A stretch of 64,000 nt of DNA. Source: Paraburkholderia ginsengisoli NBRC 100965. Lineage in GTDB: Bacteria > Pseudomonadota > Gammaproteobacteria > Burkholderiales > Burkholderiaceae. The stretch lies in assembly GCF_000739735.1 (NCBI RefSeq), contig NZ_BBJF01000006.1:62001-126000 (forward strand), in the 5' to 3' direction. The notes beneath the pieces are model-generated. The model was not told the origin of the DNA and made no database searches. It saw only the letters and a list, made by a program, of their open reading frames with translations. Below are positions 43,642 through 51,448 of the stretch, one piece after another. Both the position numbers and the translations under genes were made by a program. Position 1 is the stretch's first letter. Every line of letters begins with the position of its first letter.

Positions 43642-44406
43642 TTAGCGCGATGCGCTGACGAGTGGTTGCAGTTGCGGCAGGATCTCGGTGCTCGCGCGCA
43701 CGACGTCGTTCGGGAAGTCGATCTCGATCCACGGTGCGCCGGTCACGTCGGCGGTATCGAACACCTGGCTGCGCTCCAGCAGCAGATCGCGCACGGCTTC
43801 CTCGTGCGGCATGTTGGCCCGACCGCTGTCGATATAACCGGCGACGATCTCCGCGAAACGCTGCGCGGTTTCCTGGCGGAAGCGGAAGAAGCCGACCGAC
43901 TCGCCGATGGTGTCGTACTCCAGATTGACCGCGAGCTGCTTGCGCAATTCGACCGGTACACCGTCTTTCAGACACAGCTTGACCGGCTCGTCGCCCGCTT
44001 CGAAATCGTGGTCGATCAACAGGCGGTTGACCGTCTCGCCCGCCACCAGCGCGCTCAGAATGCGCTCGTCGTACAGCACATCGGCGTCCATCAGCAGCAC
44101 GTCGCCGCCGCGCGTGAGCGCGTCCGCCACCGTATGCACCGTCAGCACGCTGCCCAGATCGAAGCGCGGGTTCAGCACCGTTTCAACCTGATGCGGCCAG
44201 TTGATGCGCTCCAGTTCCGCCTGCACCGATTCCGGCTGAAAGCCGAGCGCCAGCACGACGTCCGTCACGCCGGCGGTCTCGAGCATTTGCAGATGCCGTT
44301 CGAGCAGGCTCATGCCGTCGAACTGCAACAGACATTTCGGAAACTGAGCTTGCGGCGGTTGCTGAAGACGCAGGCCGAGGCCCGCCGCGAGAATGATGGC
44401 ACGCAT
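43642..44406 (-). CDS. NTP-transferase, headgroup-activating type (sugar/choline/phosphonate cytidylyl-like)
   Basis: 254 aa nucleotidyltransferase fold. The N-terminal signature is AIILAAGLGLRLQQPP with the conserved Lys in FPKCLLQFDGMSLLERHL, then TDVVLALGFQPE, the metal-binding DADVLYDERIL near 105 and later GFFRFRQETAQRF. Enzymes of this group (LicC phosphocholine cytidylyltransferase, inositol-phosphate and phosphonate cytidylyltransferases, sugar-phosphate nucleotidyltransferases) form NDP-activated groups. It is the last gene of a minus-strand run with a CDP-alcohol phosphatidyltransferase, so CTP and a phosphorylated alcohol are likely substrates by inference. AAAGGA precedes the ATG. 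Confidence 0.8.
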   Translation of the reverse strand: MRAIILAAGLGLRLQQPPQAQFPKCLLQFDGMSLLERHLQMLETAGVTDVVLALGFQPESVQAELERINWPHQVETVLNPRFDLGSVLTVHTVADALTRGGDVLLMDADVLYDERILSALVAGETVNRLLIDHDFEAGDEPVKLCLKDGVPVELRKQLAVNLEYDTIGESVGFFRFRQETAQRFAEIVAGYIDSGRANMPHEEAVRDLLLERSQVFDTADVTGAPWIEIDFPNDVVRASTEILPQLQPLVSASR

Positions 44407-44433
44407 GCGCGGTCCTTTGAAAAAATACGGAGA

Positions 44434-45453
44434 TTAATCGGTAATCGGCACACGCCCCGTGGCACGCCGCCGTTGCCAGCTTCTTTCGCTGAAGTGCAAA
44501 ACCAGCAAACCTGGCAAGCCTAGCAGGATTTCACGCGCGCGCTTGGCGAGCGACAACGCCAGCGCCGCATCCGGCGGCAAACCCACCAGCGGTGCGAGCA
44601 GCAGATAGCCGCCTTCCTGTACGCCGAGCGAGCCCGGAATCATGAACGCCGCGCCCCGAATCGCTTGCCCGATGCTTTCCAGCAGCAGCGCGTCGATCCA
44701 GTCGACCGGATGGCCGAGAAAGCGCAGCGCGAGCCACACCTCGACCGTGCCGACGATCCAGCCCGCGAGACTCAGCGCGAAGCTCGCCGCGACGCGGCCG
44801 CGTTCGCGGTAGAGCGCCTGCACGGCGGCGTCGACGGCTTCCGCGCGGGTCATCAGCGAGGACCAGTCACGCTTGCCGAATACCTTCGAGACCACGCCGA
44901 GCAGCCGGCCGAACAGCCCGCGCCGCTGCGCATAATAGAAGCCGACGATCATCGCGCCGAGCACGCCTGTGGCGATCAGCGTCGCGGTTTGCAGGTCGTG
45001 CAGCGCGCCGTTCGCGGCATACGCGCCGAACAGCAGCAGCCCGCCGAGCGCGAAGACGATTTGCGCGAGCGCCTGCGCGGTCGTGCTGACGGTGATCGCG
45101 GCGGCGGCGTCGCGCATGCGCATGCCGCGTTGCGACAACTGCCGCACCATCACGACCGGGCCGCCGATCTGCCCTGCCGGCAACAGGCTATTCACCGATT
45201 CGCCGATCCAGCGCGCGAACAGCGCGTCGCGCAACGACAGGTCGTGATGCGCGCCGTCGCGACGACGCTTGAACAACACGGAGATCGCGCCGGCGTCGAG
45301 CACCAGCGGTACGACATGGAACGCCGCGACGAGCGCGAGTCCCCAACCGGCCGCGAGCAACGTCGACGCAACCGAGCCGAAGCCCTGCCACGCGAGCAGG
45401 CCGACGAACAGCGCCGTCCCGATCGACAGCAGAAGCAGGGCCGCGCGACTCAT
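44434..45453 (-). CDS. Flippase-like membrane protein (LPG-synthase TM / UPF0104 family)
   Basis: 339 aa with about eight membrane segments. Motifs of the lysylphosphatidylglycerol-synthase transmembrane family: WIGESVNSLLPAGQIGGPVV near 82 and the C-terminal FMIPGSLGVQEGGYLLLAPL near 270. The soluble aminoacyl-transferase domain of MprF is absent, so it is the membrane part only, as in HpnL- or AglD-type proteins that are thought to flip lipids. It overlaps the 2OG-oxygenase gene by ATGA and ends 27 bp before the nucleotidyltransferase. It may move the lipid made by this operon across the membrane. Confidence 0.82.
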   Translation of the reverse strand: MSRAALLLLSIGTALFVGLLAWQGFGSVASTLLAAGWGLALVAAFHVVPLVLDAGAISVLFKRRRDGAHHDLSLRDALFARWIGESVNSLLPAGQIGGPVVMVRQLSQRGMRMRDAAAAITVSTTAQALAQIVFALGGLLLFGAYAANGALHDLQTATLIATGVLGAMIVGFYYAQRRGLFGRLLGVVSKVFGKRDWSSLMTRAEAVDAAVQALYRERGRVAASFALSLAGWIVGTVEVWLALRFLGHPVDWIDALLLESIGQAIRGAAFMIPGSLGVQEGGYLLLAPLVGLPPDAALALSLAKRAREILLGLPGLLVLHFSERSWQRRRATGRVPITD

Positions 45454-46280
45454 GCGCGTTCCTTGCCGCGCGCGGCGAGTTGGCGGAACACCTGGCGGAA
45501 ACCGAAGTACGCGATCGCGTCCTTCATGTTCGAGATGAAACGGCGCCACGGTCGCATGTTGGGATCCGTCACGTATTCGAACGTGAGCGATACACGCATT
45601 TCGTTCTCGCCGGCAGGCGTCACGCGATGACGCAGCTTGTCGCCGTCGAAAAACACGAGGCTGCCTGGCGGATACTGCACCGAACCCGGCTGGTCCGGCA
45701 CGTCCGGATTGCGCGTATGCAGTTCGTAGTCGAGCCGGCACGACGAGTCGTCGATCACGCCGAGCAGCAGCGTGTAGCGGCGGCCGTCATAGTACGAAGT
45801 GTCGTAGTGCCAGCCGATGTGGTCGCCCGGCCGCGTGTAGTAGTACAGCGCGTACGCGTGCGGGTCGTCGGGCGGCGAGACCTGCAGCTTGTCGCCGCTC
45901 AGTTGTTCGAGCCAGCCGATCAATTCCTTCGAGCGATACAACTCGGCGACGAACGGCGCAAGGCGGTCGATCGTATGCCGGCTCACGCTACCGCCCTGCT
46001 TGTGACCCGGCAGATAGTTGCGGTTCACCTCGTCGAGCAGCGCACGCGCGCTGTGGGCGAGCTGCGCCGTCACTTCAGGCGCGAGAAAATCTTCCAGATA
46101 GAGAAACGCGTCCTGTGCGGCGAAGTCCTTGCGCAAACGCGGGGTGTCGAACGTGCGCGTGCGGCTCGCGATCGCGCGGTCCGCATCCGGTGCGGCCGGC
46201 ACGGACGCTTCCTGCGCCGCGGCGCAGGAAGCTTCGACAGACTCGGCGGCGATCACGTCGCCTTCGGCATGCGTACTCAT
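45450..46280 (-). CDS. 2OG-Fe(II) oxygenase, prolyl-4-hydroxylase-like fold
   Basis: 276 aa. The double-stranded beta-helix core has the iron triad His158-x-Asp160 (GDHIGWHYDTSYYDGRRY) and His218 (FFDGDKLRHRVTP), with Arg229 (NEMRVSLTFEYV) placed to bind 2-oxoglutarate. The first 40 residues are Ala/Glu-rich and look disordered. The C-terminus (NMRPWRRFISNMKDAIAYFG) is amphipathic and basic, which could contact membrane. The substrate is unknown. Overlaps of 4 bp with both neighbours tie it to the phosphatidyltransferase and the flippase-like protein, so hydroxylation of a lipid or headgroup is a reasonable inference, as known for ornithine-lipid hydroxylases. Confidence 0.82.
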   Translation of the reverse strand: MSTHAEGDVIAAESVEASCAAAQEASVPAAPDADRAIASRTRTFDTPRLRKDFAAQDAFLYLEDFLAPEVTAQLAHSARALLDEVNRNYLPGHKQGGSVSRHTIDRLAPFVAELYRSKELIGWLEQLSGDKLQVSPPDDPHAYALYYYTRPGDHIGWHYDTSYYDGRRYTLLLGVIDDSSCRLDYELHTRNPDVPDQPGSVQYPPGSLVFFDGDKLRHRVTPAGENEMRVSLTFEYVTDPNMRPWRRFISNMKDAIAYFGFRQVFRQLAARGKERA

Positions 46281-46978
46281 TCACTGGCCCACATTTGACT
46301 GGTTTCGGCCGTCCCCTTGGCGACGGCCGCCGGACGCGCGGCACGGCGCGCCACGCGCCAATAGTCGATCACGACCCATGCGGCGAACAGCGGCGCGCCA
46401 ATCGACGCGACCACCACGAAGGGCATCACGACGTTCGTCAGCGTGACGATGGGCAGCAGGTACAGCACGTCTTCCGTTTCGAAGCCGCCGACCGAGGCCT
46501 GCTTCGTGCCGGCCTTGCCCGCCATTTCCTCGATGCGCATGCGCAGAAAGAAGATCAACGCGATCGCCACGCCGGCCACCGCGCCGAGCACGCCCGGCGC
46601 GACCTTCAGGCCGCCGATCTGCGACACACCCACCCCGACGCCCATGCCGACGAACAGCATCACGGTCACGAGGGCGTCGCATGCGAGGTCGTAAAAATGA
46701 CCGATCCGGCTCGACTTGCCGCCGATACGCGCGAGCTCGCCGTCCGTGTGGTCCACGAAGTTCGACAGCACGATCAGAAGCGCGCCCGCATTGGCCCACG
46801 CGAATCCGCCGTGAGCCAGGCACAGCGCGCCTGCGAGCCCGATCAGCAGGCGCAGCGTCGTGAGATGATTCGGCGTGACCCAGGTATTCACCAGCGGAGT
46901 GACGAGCCGGCGGGCGAGCCGGGCGTCCCAGGTGCGGGGCGGCGGAACGTTGATTGGAGTTTGGCGTGGCGAAGTCAT
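46277..46978 (-). CDS. CDP-alcohol phosphatidyltransferase
   Basis: 233 aa inner-membrane enzyme, first gene of the operon. The family motif D-x2-D-G-x2-A-R-x8-G-x3-D-x3-D is complete: Asp76, Asp79, Gly80, Ala83, Arg84, Gly93, Asp97, Asp101 (DHTDGELARIGG, then RIGHFYDLACD). About six hydrophobic segments follow. The N-terminus (WDARLARRLVTPLVNTWVTP) is typical. It displaces CMP from a CDP-linked compound with an alcohol. CDP-diacylglycerol or a CDP-alcohol made by the nucleotidyltransferase at 43642 are both possible donors. Not obviously PgsA, PssA or Pcs from the motifs I can see. Confidence 0.87.
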   Translation of the reverse strand: MTSPRQTPINVPPPRTWDARLARRLVTPLVNTWVTPNHLTTLRLLIGLAGALCLAHGGFAWANAGALLIVLSNFVDHTDGELARIGGKSSRIGHFYDLACDALVTVMLFVGMGVGVGVSQIGGLKVAPGVLGAVAGVAIALIFFLRMRIEEMAGKAGTKQASVGGFETEDVLYLLPIVTLTNVVMPFVVVASIGAPLFAAWVVIDYWRVARRAARPAAVAKGTAETSQMWASE

Positions 46979-47218
46979 AACCCGGAAATATATACGGGAT
47001 CGAAAAAGATTGCTTTCTTCCCGCGCGTTTCTTTGAGGTGCGTTCGTTACCGGCGCGTGTCCGCCGCAAAGCAAGATTTGCCGAATCGCGATACAGTGCG
47101 AACCCAGTTGCGCCTGTTACGCGGAATCCCTTCGATGCGCAACGTCTTTCGGGACCGGGCCTCGCGCCGTCGCCCGTTGCAAAACCACGACATCGAATCC
47201 GATTTGCCGCTCACGCTT

Positions 47219-47650
47219 ATGAAACGTTTTATTTCTTCTGTACTCCTGCTTCTGACGGCCGCGTTGCCGCTCAGCGGTTTCGCCGCGTCGCTCGACAACG
47301 CGCTCACCTGCAATCAAAGCGGGCATCAGTTCATTGCCGACCTCTCGCAGCAACAGCTGATCGATCCAAAGCCGACGCGCGTCGAACAGAACTCGATCAA
47401 CGCGTTCTCGCCGGCCTCCGGCGCCGATCTGAGCGCATTCGGTTTTCACGTGTTCGCGGTGGTCGGCTACGAAAAGGACGATCCGATATTCCGCGTCGGC
47501 GACGGCGAGCCGGTCGCGCGCTCGGCCTACGGCGTCGTGGTGCTCGGCAGCGAATCCAGGGTGCGCAATGCACTGGCCGGCAGTGGCAGCACGGCAATCG
47601 TGCATCGCGTCGCGCCGCTCGTCACGGCGATTTTCTGCAAGCGCAGTTAA
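47219..47650 (+). CDS. Small secreted protein, function unknown
   Basis: 143 aa with a clear Sec signal peptide (MKRFISSVLLLLTAALPLSG, cleavage likely after FAA near 24). The mature part has two Cys residues (DNALTCNQSG and the C-terminal FCKRS), which could form a disulfide in the periplasm, and a compact alpha/beta-looking body (FHVFAVVGYEKDDPIFRVGD). No family is recognised. It diverges from the CDP-alcohol phosphatidyltransferase gene by 240 bp and may share its regulation. In-frame starts further left exist but would spoil the signal peptide. Confidence 0.65.
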   Translation: MKRFISSVLLLLTAALPLSGFAASLDNALTCNQSGHQFIADLSQQQLIDPKPTRVEQNSINAFSPASGADLSAFGFHVFAVVGYEKDDPIFRVGDGEPVARSAYGVVVLGSESRVRNALAGSGSTAIVHRVAPLVTAIFCKRS

Positions 47651-47810
47651 TGCGCGAAGGCGGCGGCCCCGTTTGCGGGATGCGCCGGTCAATCAGCTTG
47701 CCCGAAGCGCCCCGTCGAACAGCATGGCGATGATCGAAGCGCCCGCACTCGGCACCGGCCGGCTAACGAGCATCCTGGCCTTGGTCAACCCGCACACCAC
47801 CCGCACACCA

Positions 47811-48347
47811 TCAACCCGGACGACGAAACCCGTTTTCAACCCAGGCCGCGGCGCTCGCCTTGCCAAGTTTGAAGTTGGGCGCAACCTGCACTTGCGCGAG
47901 CTGTTCGCCGAACACGTCGAGCGCGGTCAACAGCGCGTACGGTTCGAGTTCATCGGGGACGATGTCGAGCGTGATGGTGAGTTCGTCGTTACCGTCCGCG
48001 CTCGCGACCCGCACTTCCTTATGCAACTGCGCGCGCAGTTGCTGCTCGTGACGGCGCAGCACTTCCGACGCGGTCTTCACCAGCGTGTTGAACGCCGACG
48101 TGTCGAGCGGCTTCGGGTCCTTCTTGTTACGGCCCATGGTCCACGGTCCGACGAGCGCGGGTTCCGCTTCGCCGTCCTTGATCATTTCGACGGCCCAGCC
48201 TTCGTCGTCTTCATTCTTGATGACGCGCGCGGTCCAGCCGTCGTCGCGCCACAGACGCGCTTCATGCACGCTTTCGTCCAGTTCGGGCGCGCCTTCCGTC
48301 GTGAAATCAGCAGGGGTGTCGGACGATGGAAGGGGTGTATCGGTCAT
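47811..48347 (-). CDS. Conserved-looking hypothetical cytoplasmic protein
   Basis: 178 aa, acidic at the N-terminus (MTDTPLPSSDTPADFTTEGA). The core has mixed strands and helices: EARLWRDDGWTARVIKNEDD, GWAVEMIKDGEAEPALVGPW and the helix DTSAFNTLVKTASEVLRRHE. No signal peptide, membrane helix or known motif is seen. The ATG at 48347 has only a poor ribosome site; an in-frame ATG at 48392 is an alternative. It stands alone, convergent with the small secreted protein. I do not recognise the family. Confidence 0.6.
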   Translation of the reverse strand: MTDTPLPSSDTPADFTTEGAPELDESVHEARLWRDDGWTARVIKNEDDEGWAVEMIKDGEAEPALVGPWTMGRNKKDPKPLDTSAFNTLVKTASEVLRRHEQQLRAQLHKEVRVASADGNDELTITLDIVPDELEPYALLTALDVFGEQLAQVQVAPNFKLGKASAAAWVENGFRRPG

Positions 48348-48973
48348 TACAGGTTCACTCACGTTCGCGGGGCGGAAACACATCTCAAGCACGCAATTCT
48401 ACCCGCCCTGCGCGAGCCGCCCGCGTCTCTATGACGAACGGACAAGCCGCAATGCGCCGATGGTCCGGCGCAGTGCTCTTTTTTCCAATTCGCCGTCATT
48501 TATTAAAACCGTAATAAAAACCCCATAAAAAAACGCGACCCGAAGGCCGCGTATAAAATGAAAAAGACACCCTTGGTCAGAGGGTGCCGGAATTGTAAAG
48601 CCGCAACTCATCGAGATAGATGGTGCAATCCGGAAGAGTGCATTGCCGAAAACGGAATGAATCATCGACTTCTCTGTAAGTCCTTGTAATGCCCGTCACG
48701 TATGGCAGAGCGAGCGCGTCGCGAGCCAGCAACACCACGATGATTGCCAGGCCTCACCCGCCTCGATCTCAAAAATGGTTTTTTCTTTATTTACCATCAC
48801 TTAGACAATTTCGAATCAGTCATTACGGATTCGCGAATTAATTGTTGCGCCGTGCGAGATTAAAGATACGAATGGCAGGAATACACTTCGTTGCGAATCG
48901 TCAGGCAGCCGGCGTCATTGCCGATAAGCGCTGGAATGCGATTCTCCACGCACTGTCCCGGAGCTATCTGAAT
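48348..48973. other. AT-richer gene-free gap upstream of the porin
   Basis: 626 bp without a credible protein gene. It has A/T-rich patches near 48495-48560 and 48770-48840, two minus-strand terminator hairpins at 48525-48592 and the porin promoter and leader, which I cannot resolve. A minus-strand small RNA transcribed leftwards from about 48600-48830 is a possibility. Confidence 0.5.
48525..48592 (-). terminator. Tandem intrinsic terminators on the minus strand
   Basis: Hairpin A: CACCCT (48568-48573) with AGGGTG (48581-48586), followed on the minus strand by TCTTTTTC. Hairpin B: ACGCGACC (48533-48540), CGAA, GGCCGCGT (48545-48552); on the minus strand it is an eight-pair stem with one G-U, a UUCG tetraloop and seven T residues. 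Neither has a T run on the plus strand. No protein gene ends here. Confidence 0.6.
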
Positions 48974-50125
48974 ATGAAAAAAACCCTCATCGCAGCCAGC
49001 CTCATGGGCGCGTTCGCCGTCACCGCGCACGCACAGAGCAGCGTCACGCTGTACGGCTCGCTGGACGCCGGCCTCGTGTACTCGAACAACCAGGGCGGCC
49101 ACAACAACTGGCAGCAAGGCAGCGGCTCGGTGTCGAACACGTACTTCGGCCTGCGCGGCAGCGAAGACCTCGGCGGCGGTCTGCATGCCATCTTCACGTT
49201 GGAAAGCGGCTTCAATCTGAACAACGGCCAGAACTCGGAAGGCGGCACGCTGTTCAACCGCAAGGCATTCGTCGGTTTGCAAAGCGATCAGTACGGCACG
49301 CTGACGCTCGGCCGGCAATATGACTCGATGGTCGACTATCTGTCGCCGCTGGCCGCCTCGGGCGCGGGCTACGGCAACAATCTCGCGGCCCACCCGTTCG
49401 ACAACGACAATCTCGACGGATCGTTCTCGATCAAGAACGCGGTCAAGTACACGAGCGCGAATTACGCGGGCCTCAAATTCGGCGGTCTGTATGGCTTCAG
49501 CAACGCGGCCGGCCAGTTCGCGAACAATCGTGCATGGAGCGCCGGCGCTTCGTATGACAACGGTCCGTTGAGCTTCGCGGCCTCGTATCTGCAACTGAAC
49601 AACTCGGGCAGTTCGAACCTGGGCGGCGCCGTGTCGCAAGGCAACGGCACCGCGGCAATCGCGGCGAATCTGCAACGCTCGTTCGGCGCGGGCCTGAACT
49701 ACACGTACGGCCCGGCCACCGCCGGCTTCGTGTACACGCACACGCAACTCGACGGCATCAGCGGCGTGAACGTGGGCGGCGTGACGCTGCCTGGCGTGGC
49801 GGGCACCAACCTGCGCCTCGACAACTACGAACTGAATGGCCGTTACGCACTGACGCCGGCACTGAGCCTCGCGGCGGCGTACACGTTCACCGACGGCCGC
49901 GTGACCGGCTCGAACGGCACCGGTGATCCGAAGTGGCACACCGTGTCGCTGCAAAGCGACTACGCGCTGAGCAAGCGGACGGACGTGTATGTGGAAGGCG
50001 TGTACCAGCATGCGTCCGGCGAGCTCGGCAACTTCGGTGCGAACGTGGCGGCGATCAACACGCTGGCGCCGTCGTCGACGGGCAATCAGGTGGCGGCGGC
50101 TGTCGGCCTGCGGCACCGCTTCTAA
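48974..50125 (+). CDS. Gram-negative general porin (OmpC-like, Burkholderia type)
   Basis: 383 aa outer-membrane protein. Signal peptide MKKTLIAASLMGAFAVTAHA, then the classic mature start QSSVTLYGSLDAGLVYSNNQ. Beta-strand repeats and the loops NTYFGLRGSEDLGGGLHAIF and FNRKAFVGLQSDQYGTLTLG are typical of Porin_4 trimeric porins. It ends with the aromatic VGLRHRF needed for outer-membrane assembly. The ATG at 48974 follows CGGAG; an open frame to 48842 is rejected. It forms a passive channel for small solutes; selectivity is unknown. A terminator follows at 50177. Confidence 0.93.
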   Translation: MKKTLIAASLMGAFAVTAHAQSSVTLYGSLDAGLVYSNNQGGHNNWQQGSGSVSNTYFGLRGSEDLGGGLHAIFTLESGFNLNNGQNSEGGTLFNRKAFVGLQSDQYGTLTLGRQYDSMVDYLSPLAASGAGYGNNLAAHPFDNDNLDGSFSIKNAVKYTSANYAGLKFGGLYGFSNAAGQFANNRAWSAGASYDNGPLSFAASYLQLNNSGSSNLGGAVSQGNGTAAIAANLQRSFGAGLNYTYGPATAGFVYTHTQLDGISGVNVGGVTLPGVAGTNLRLDNYELNGRYALTPALSLAAAYTFTDGRVTGSNGTGDPKWHTVSLQSDYALSKRTDVYVEGVYQHASGELGNFGANVAAINTLAPSSTGNQVAAAVGLRHRF

Positions 50126-50437
50126 GTTCTCCACGCAGTACCCGCAGCGCGAGTCTATCCATTCCGCTGCATTTCGACCCGCGCGTGACACGATCACATC
50201 GCGGGTTTTTTCTTATGCCTGCGATTCGACGTAGTGGCAATCACCGCGCCTCGCAACAACGCGAAGTGACCACGTCGCCGCTCGCTCGGTATACTGACGC
50301 AGCTGTCCGTGCCGCCGCGAGTGTCGCTGCGATGGCACGGCGGCTTCGTCGCGAAGCATCACGTTGTGCTGAAACGCACCGAGCTTCGCCCGCGCCCCAA
50401 GTTCCCGCGTACGACCGGGGACGCCGACGATCGGACT
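50126..50437. other. Gap between porin and lipoprotein
   Basis: 312 bp. It holds the porin terminator at 50177-50212. The rest has open frames but no ribosome site or recognisable protein. The promoter of the lipoprotein gene should be here. Confidence 0.4.
50177..50212 (+). terminator. Intrinsic terminator of the porin gene
   Basis: Stem ACCCGCG (50177-50183) with CGCGGGT (50200-50206), an inner GTGA/TCAC pair in the loop, then a T run with one C. It is 52 bp after the porin stop. Confidence 0.8.
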
Positions 50438-50791
50438 ATGAAAAGACTTCTCCTGCTAGCTCCCGCTGTTGCCGTCATTGCTTCTCTCGCTGCCTGCGGT
50501 TCTTCCAAAGGCCCCGCCCGCGATGCATCCGTGCCGCTGATGTACGTGTCGTCGCAACGCGCCCCCGCCTCCATCGCCGCTTGCCTCAAAGACCGTCTGC
50601 CGCGCGTACGCGCGTCGCAAGTCGGCTCGGCGACGGAACTTGCCGTCGGCTCGGATTCGAACAACTCGTATTTCATTACGCTGACACCGCAGAACGCGGG
50701 GTCGGCCATCAAGGTGATGCGCCCCGCGAATTCACCCGACGATCCACCGGAAGAGGAACTCCGCTTCGACATCGCCCGCTGCGCGACCTGA
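50438..50791 (+). CDS. Small outer-membrane/periplasmic lipoprotein
   Basis: 117 aa. The N-terminus MKRLLLLAPAVAVIASLAAC is a lipoprotein signal with lipobox LAAC, so Cys20 should be acylated; GSSKG follows, without Asp at +2, favouring the outer membrane. The mature part includes RAPASIAACLKDRLPRVR and SNNSYFITLTPQNAGSAIKV, which looks like a small alpha/beta domain seen in short Burkholderia lipoproteins of unknown role. Additional Cys residues occur in AACLKD and the C-terminal RCAT. The ATG at 50438 is chosen for the signal peptide; upstream frame is ignored. Confidence 0.75.
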   Translation: MKRLLLLAPAVAVIASLAACGSSKGPARDASVPLMYVSSQRAPASIAACLKDRLPRVRASQVGSATELAVGSDSNNSYFITLTPQNAGSAIKVMRPANSPDDPPEEELRFDIARCAT

Positions 50792-50825
50792 AATTCCGCT
50801 CACGCGTTCGACTCGTGAAGACGCT

Positions 50826-50868
50826 GCCGCCGCCCGACATTTTTATCTCGCGCGGCGGCTATTTTTTT
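50826..50868 (+). terminator. Intrinsic terminator of the lipoprotein gene
   Basis: Stem GCCGCCGC (50826-50833) with GCGGCGGC (50852-50859), an 18-nt loop, then TATTTTTTTAT. It is 35 bp after the stop. Confidence 0.75.
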
Positions 50869-50932
50869 ATCGGCTCATCTGCGAACATACGCGCCCTTCG
50901 TCTTTCATGCGGCGCACCGTGCCGCGAGTTTC

Positions 50933-51448
50933 ATGGCATCGAGCAACGCACATCACGCAACTGGTTTCGCAGCCGGCGTCATCGCGGCGGCCATCGTCGC
51001 ACGCATCGGCGACGCCGACTCGTACCATCTCGGCGTGTTGCTGAGTTTCCTCGCGGGCCTCGCGGGCAGCACCGCGCCGGACTGGCTGGAGGTGGCATGG
51101 TGGTCGCGCGCGCGGCGTCTGTGGATCACGCATCGCACGTTGACGCATTGGGGAGTGGGCTGGCTCGCGCTGTTCGCATTTTCCTACCACTGGCTCGGAC
51201 ATTCGATCTATGCCGCGCCCGCCTTCGGCTTCGCGTGCGGCGGGTTGATGCATCTGCTGGCCGACTGGCCGAATCCGCTAGGCGTGCCGTGGATTGCCGG
51301 ACGTCATTCGCTGAATCTGTGGAAAAGCGGCCACTGCGATCTGATCGTCGTGGCGGCTTCGTGGGCGGCGGCGTGGTTTATCGGCGAGCATGTGTGGTGG
51401 CATGGCGCGCATGAGTTGTCGCTGCTGCGCTATCTGCGCACGGGATAA
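50933..51448 (+). CDS. Membrane-bound metal-dependent hydrolase-like protein (DUF457/YdjM)
   Basis: 171 aa with four hydrophobic segments. Family features: the His-rich N-terminus SSNAHHATGFAAGVIAAAIV, the Asp in LAGSTAPDWLEV, ITHRTLTHWGVGW near 70 and GGLMHLLADWPNPLGVPWI near 103. The invariant His and Asp residues are those thought to bind metal in the YdjM/YfhO-like inner-membrane group. The reaction is not known. It converges with the AraC-type regulator and their 3' ends overlap by 19 bp. Confidence 0.78.
   Translation: MASSNAHHATGFAAGVIAAAIVARIGDADSYHLGVLLSFLAGLAGSTAPDWLEVAWWSRARRLWITHRTLTHWGVGWLALFAFSYHWLGHSIYAAPAFGFACGGLMHLLADWPNPLGVPWIAGRHSLNLWKSGHCDLIVVAASWAAAWFIGEHVWWHGAHELSLLRYLRTG

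Noticed and set aside
48429..48665. 78-codon minus-strand frame as a small protein
   Set aside because: It is crossed by both terminator hairpins and lacks a ribosome site; a non-coding transcript is more plausible.
49933..51414. 493-codon plus-strand frame crossing porin, lipoprotein and DUF457 genes
   Set aside because: It overlaps three supported genes in another frame and has no domain.
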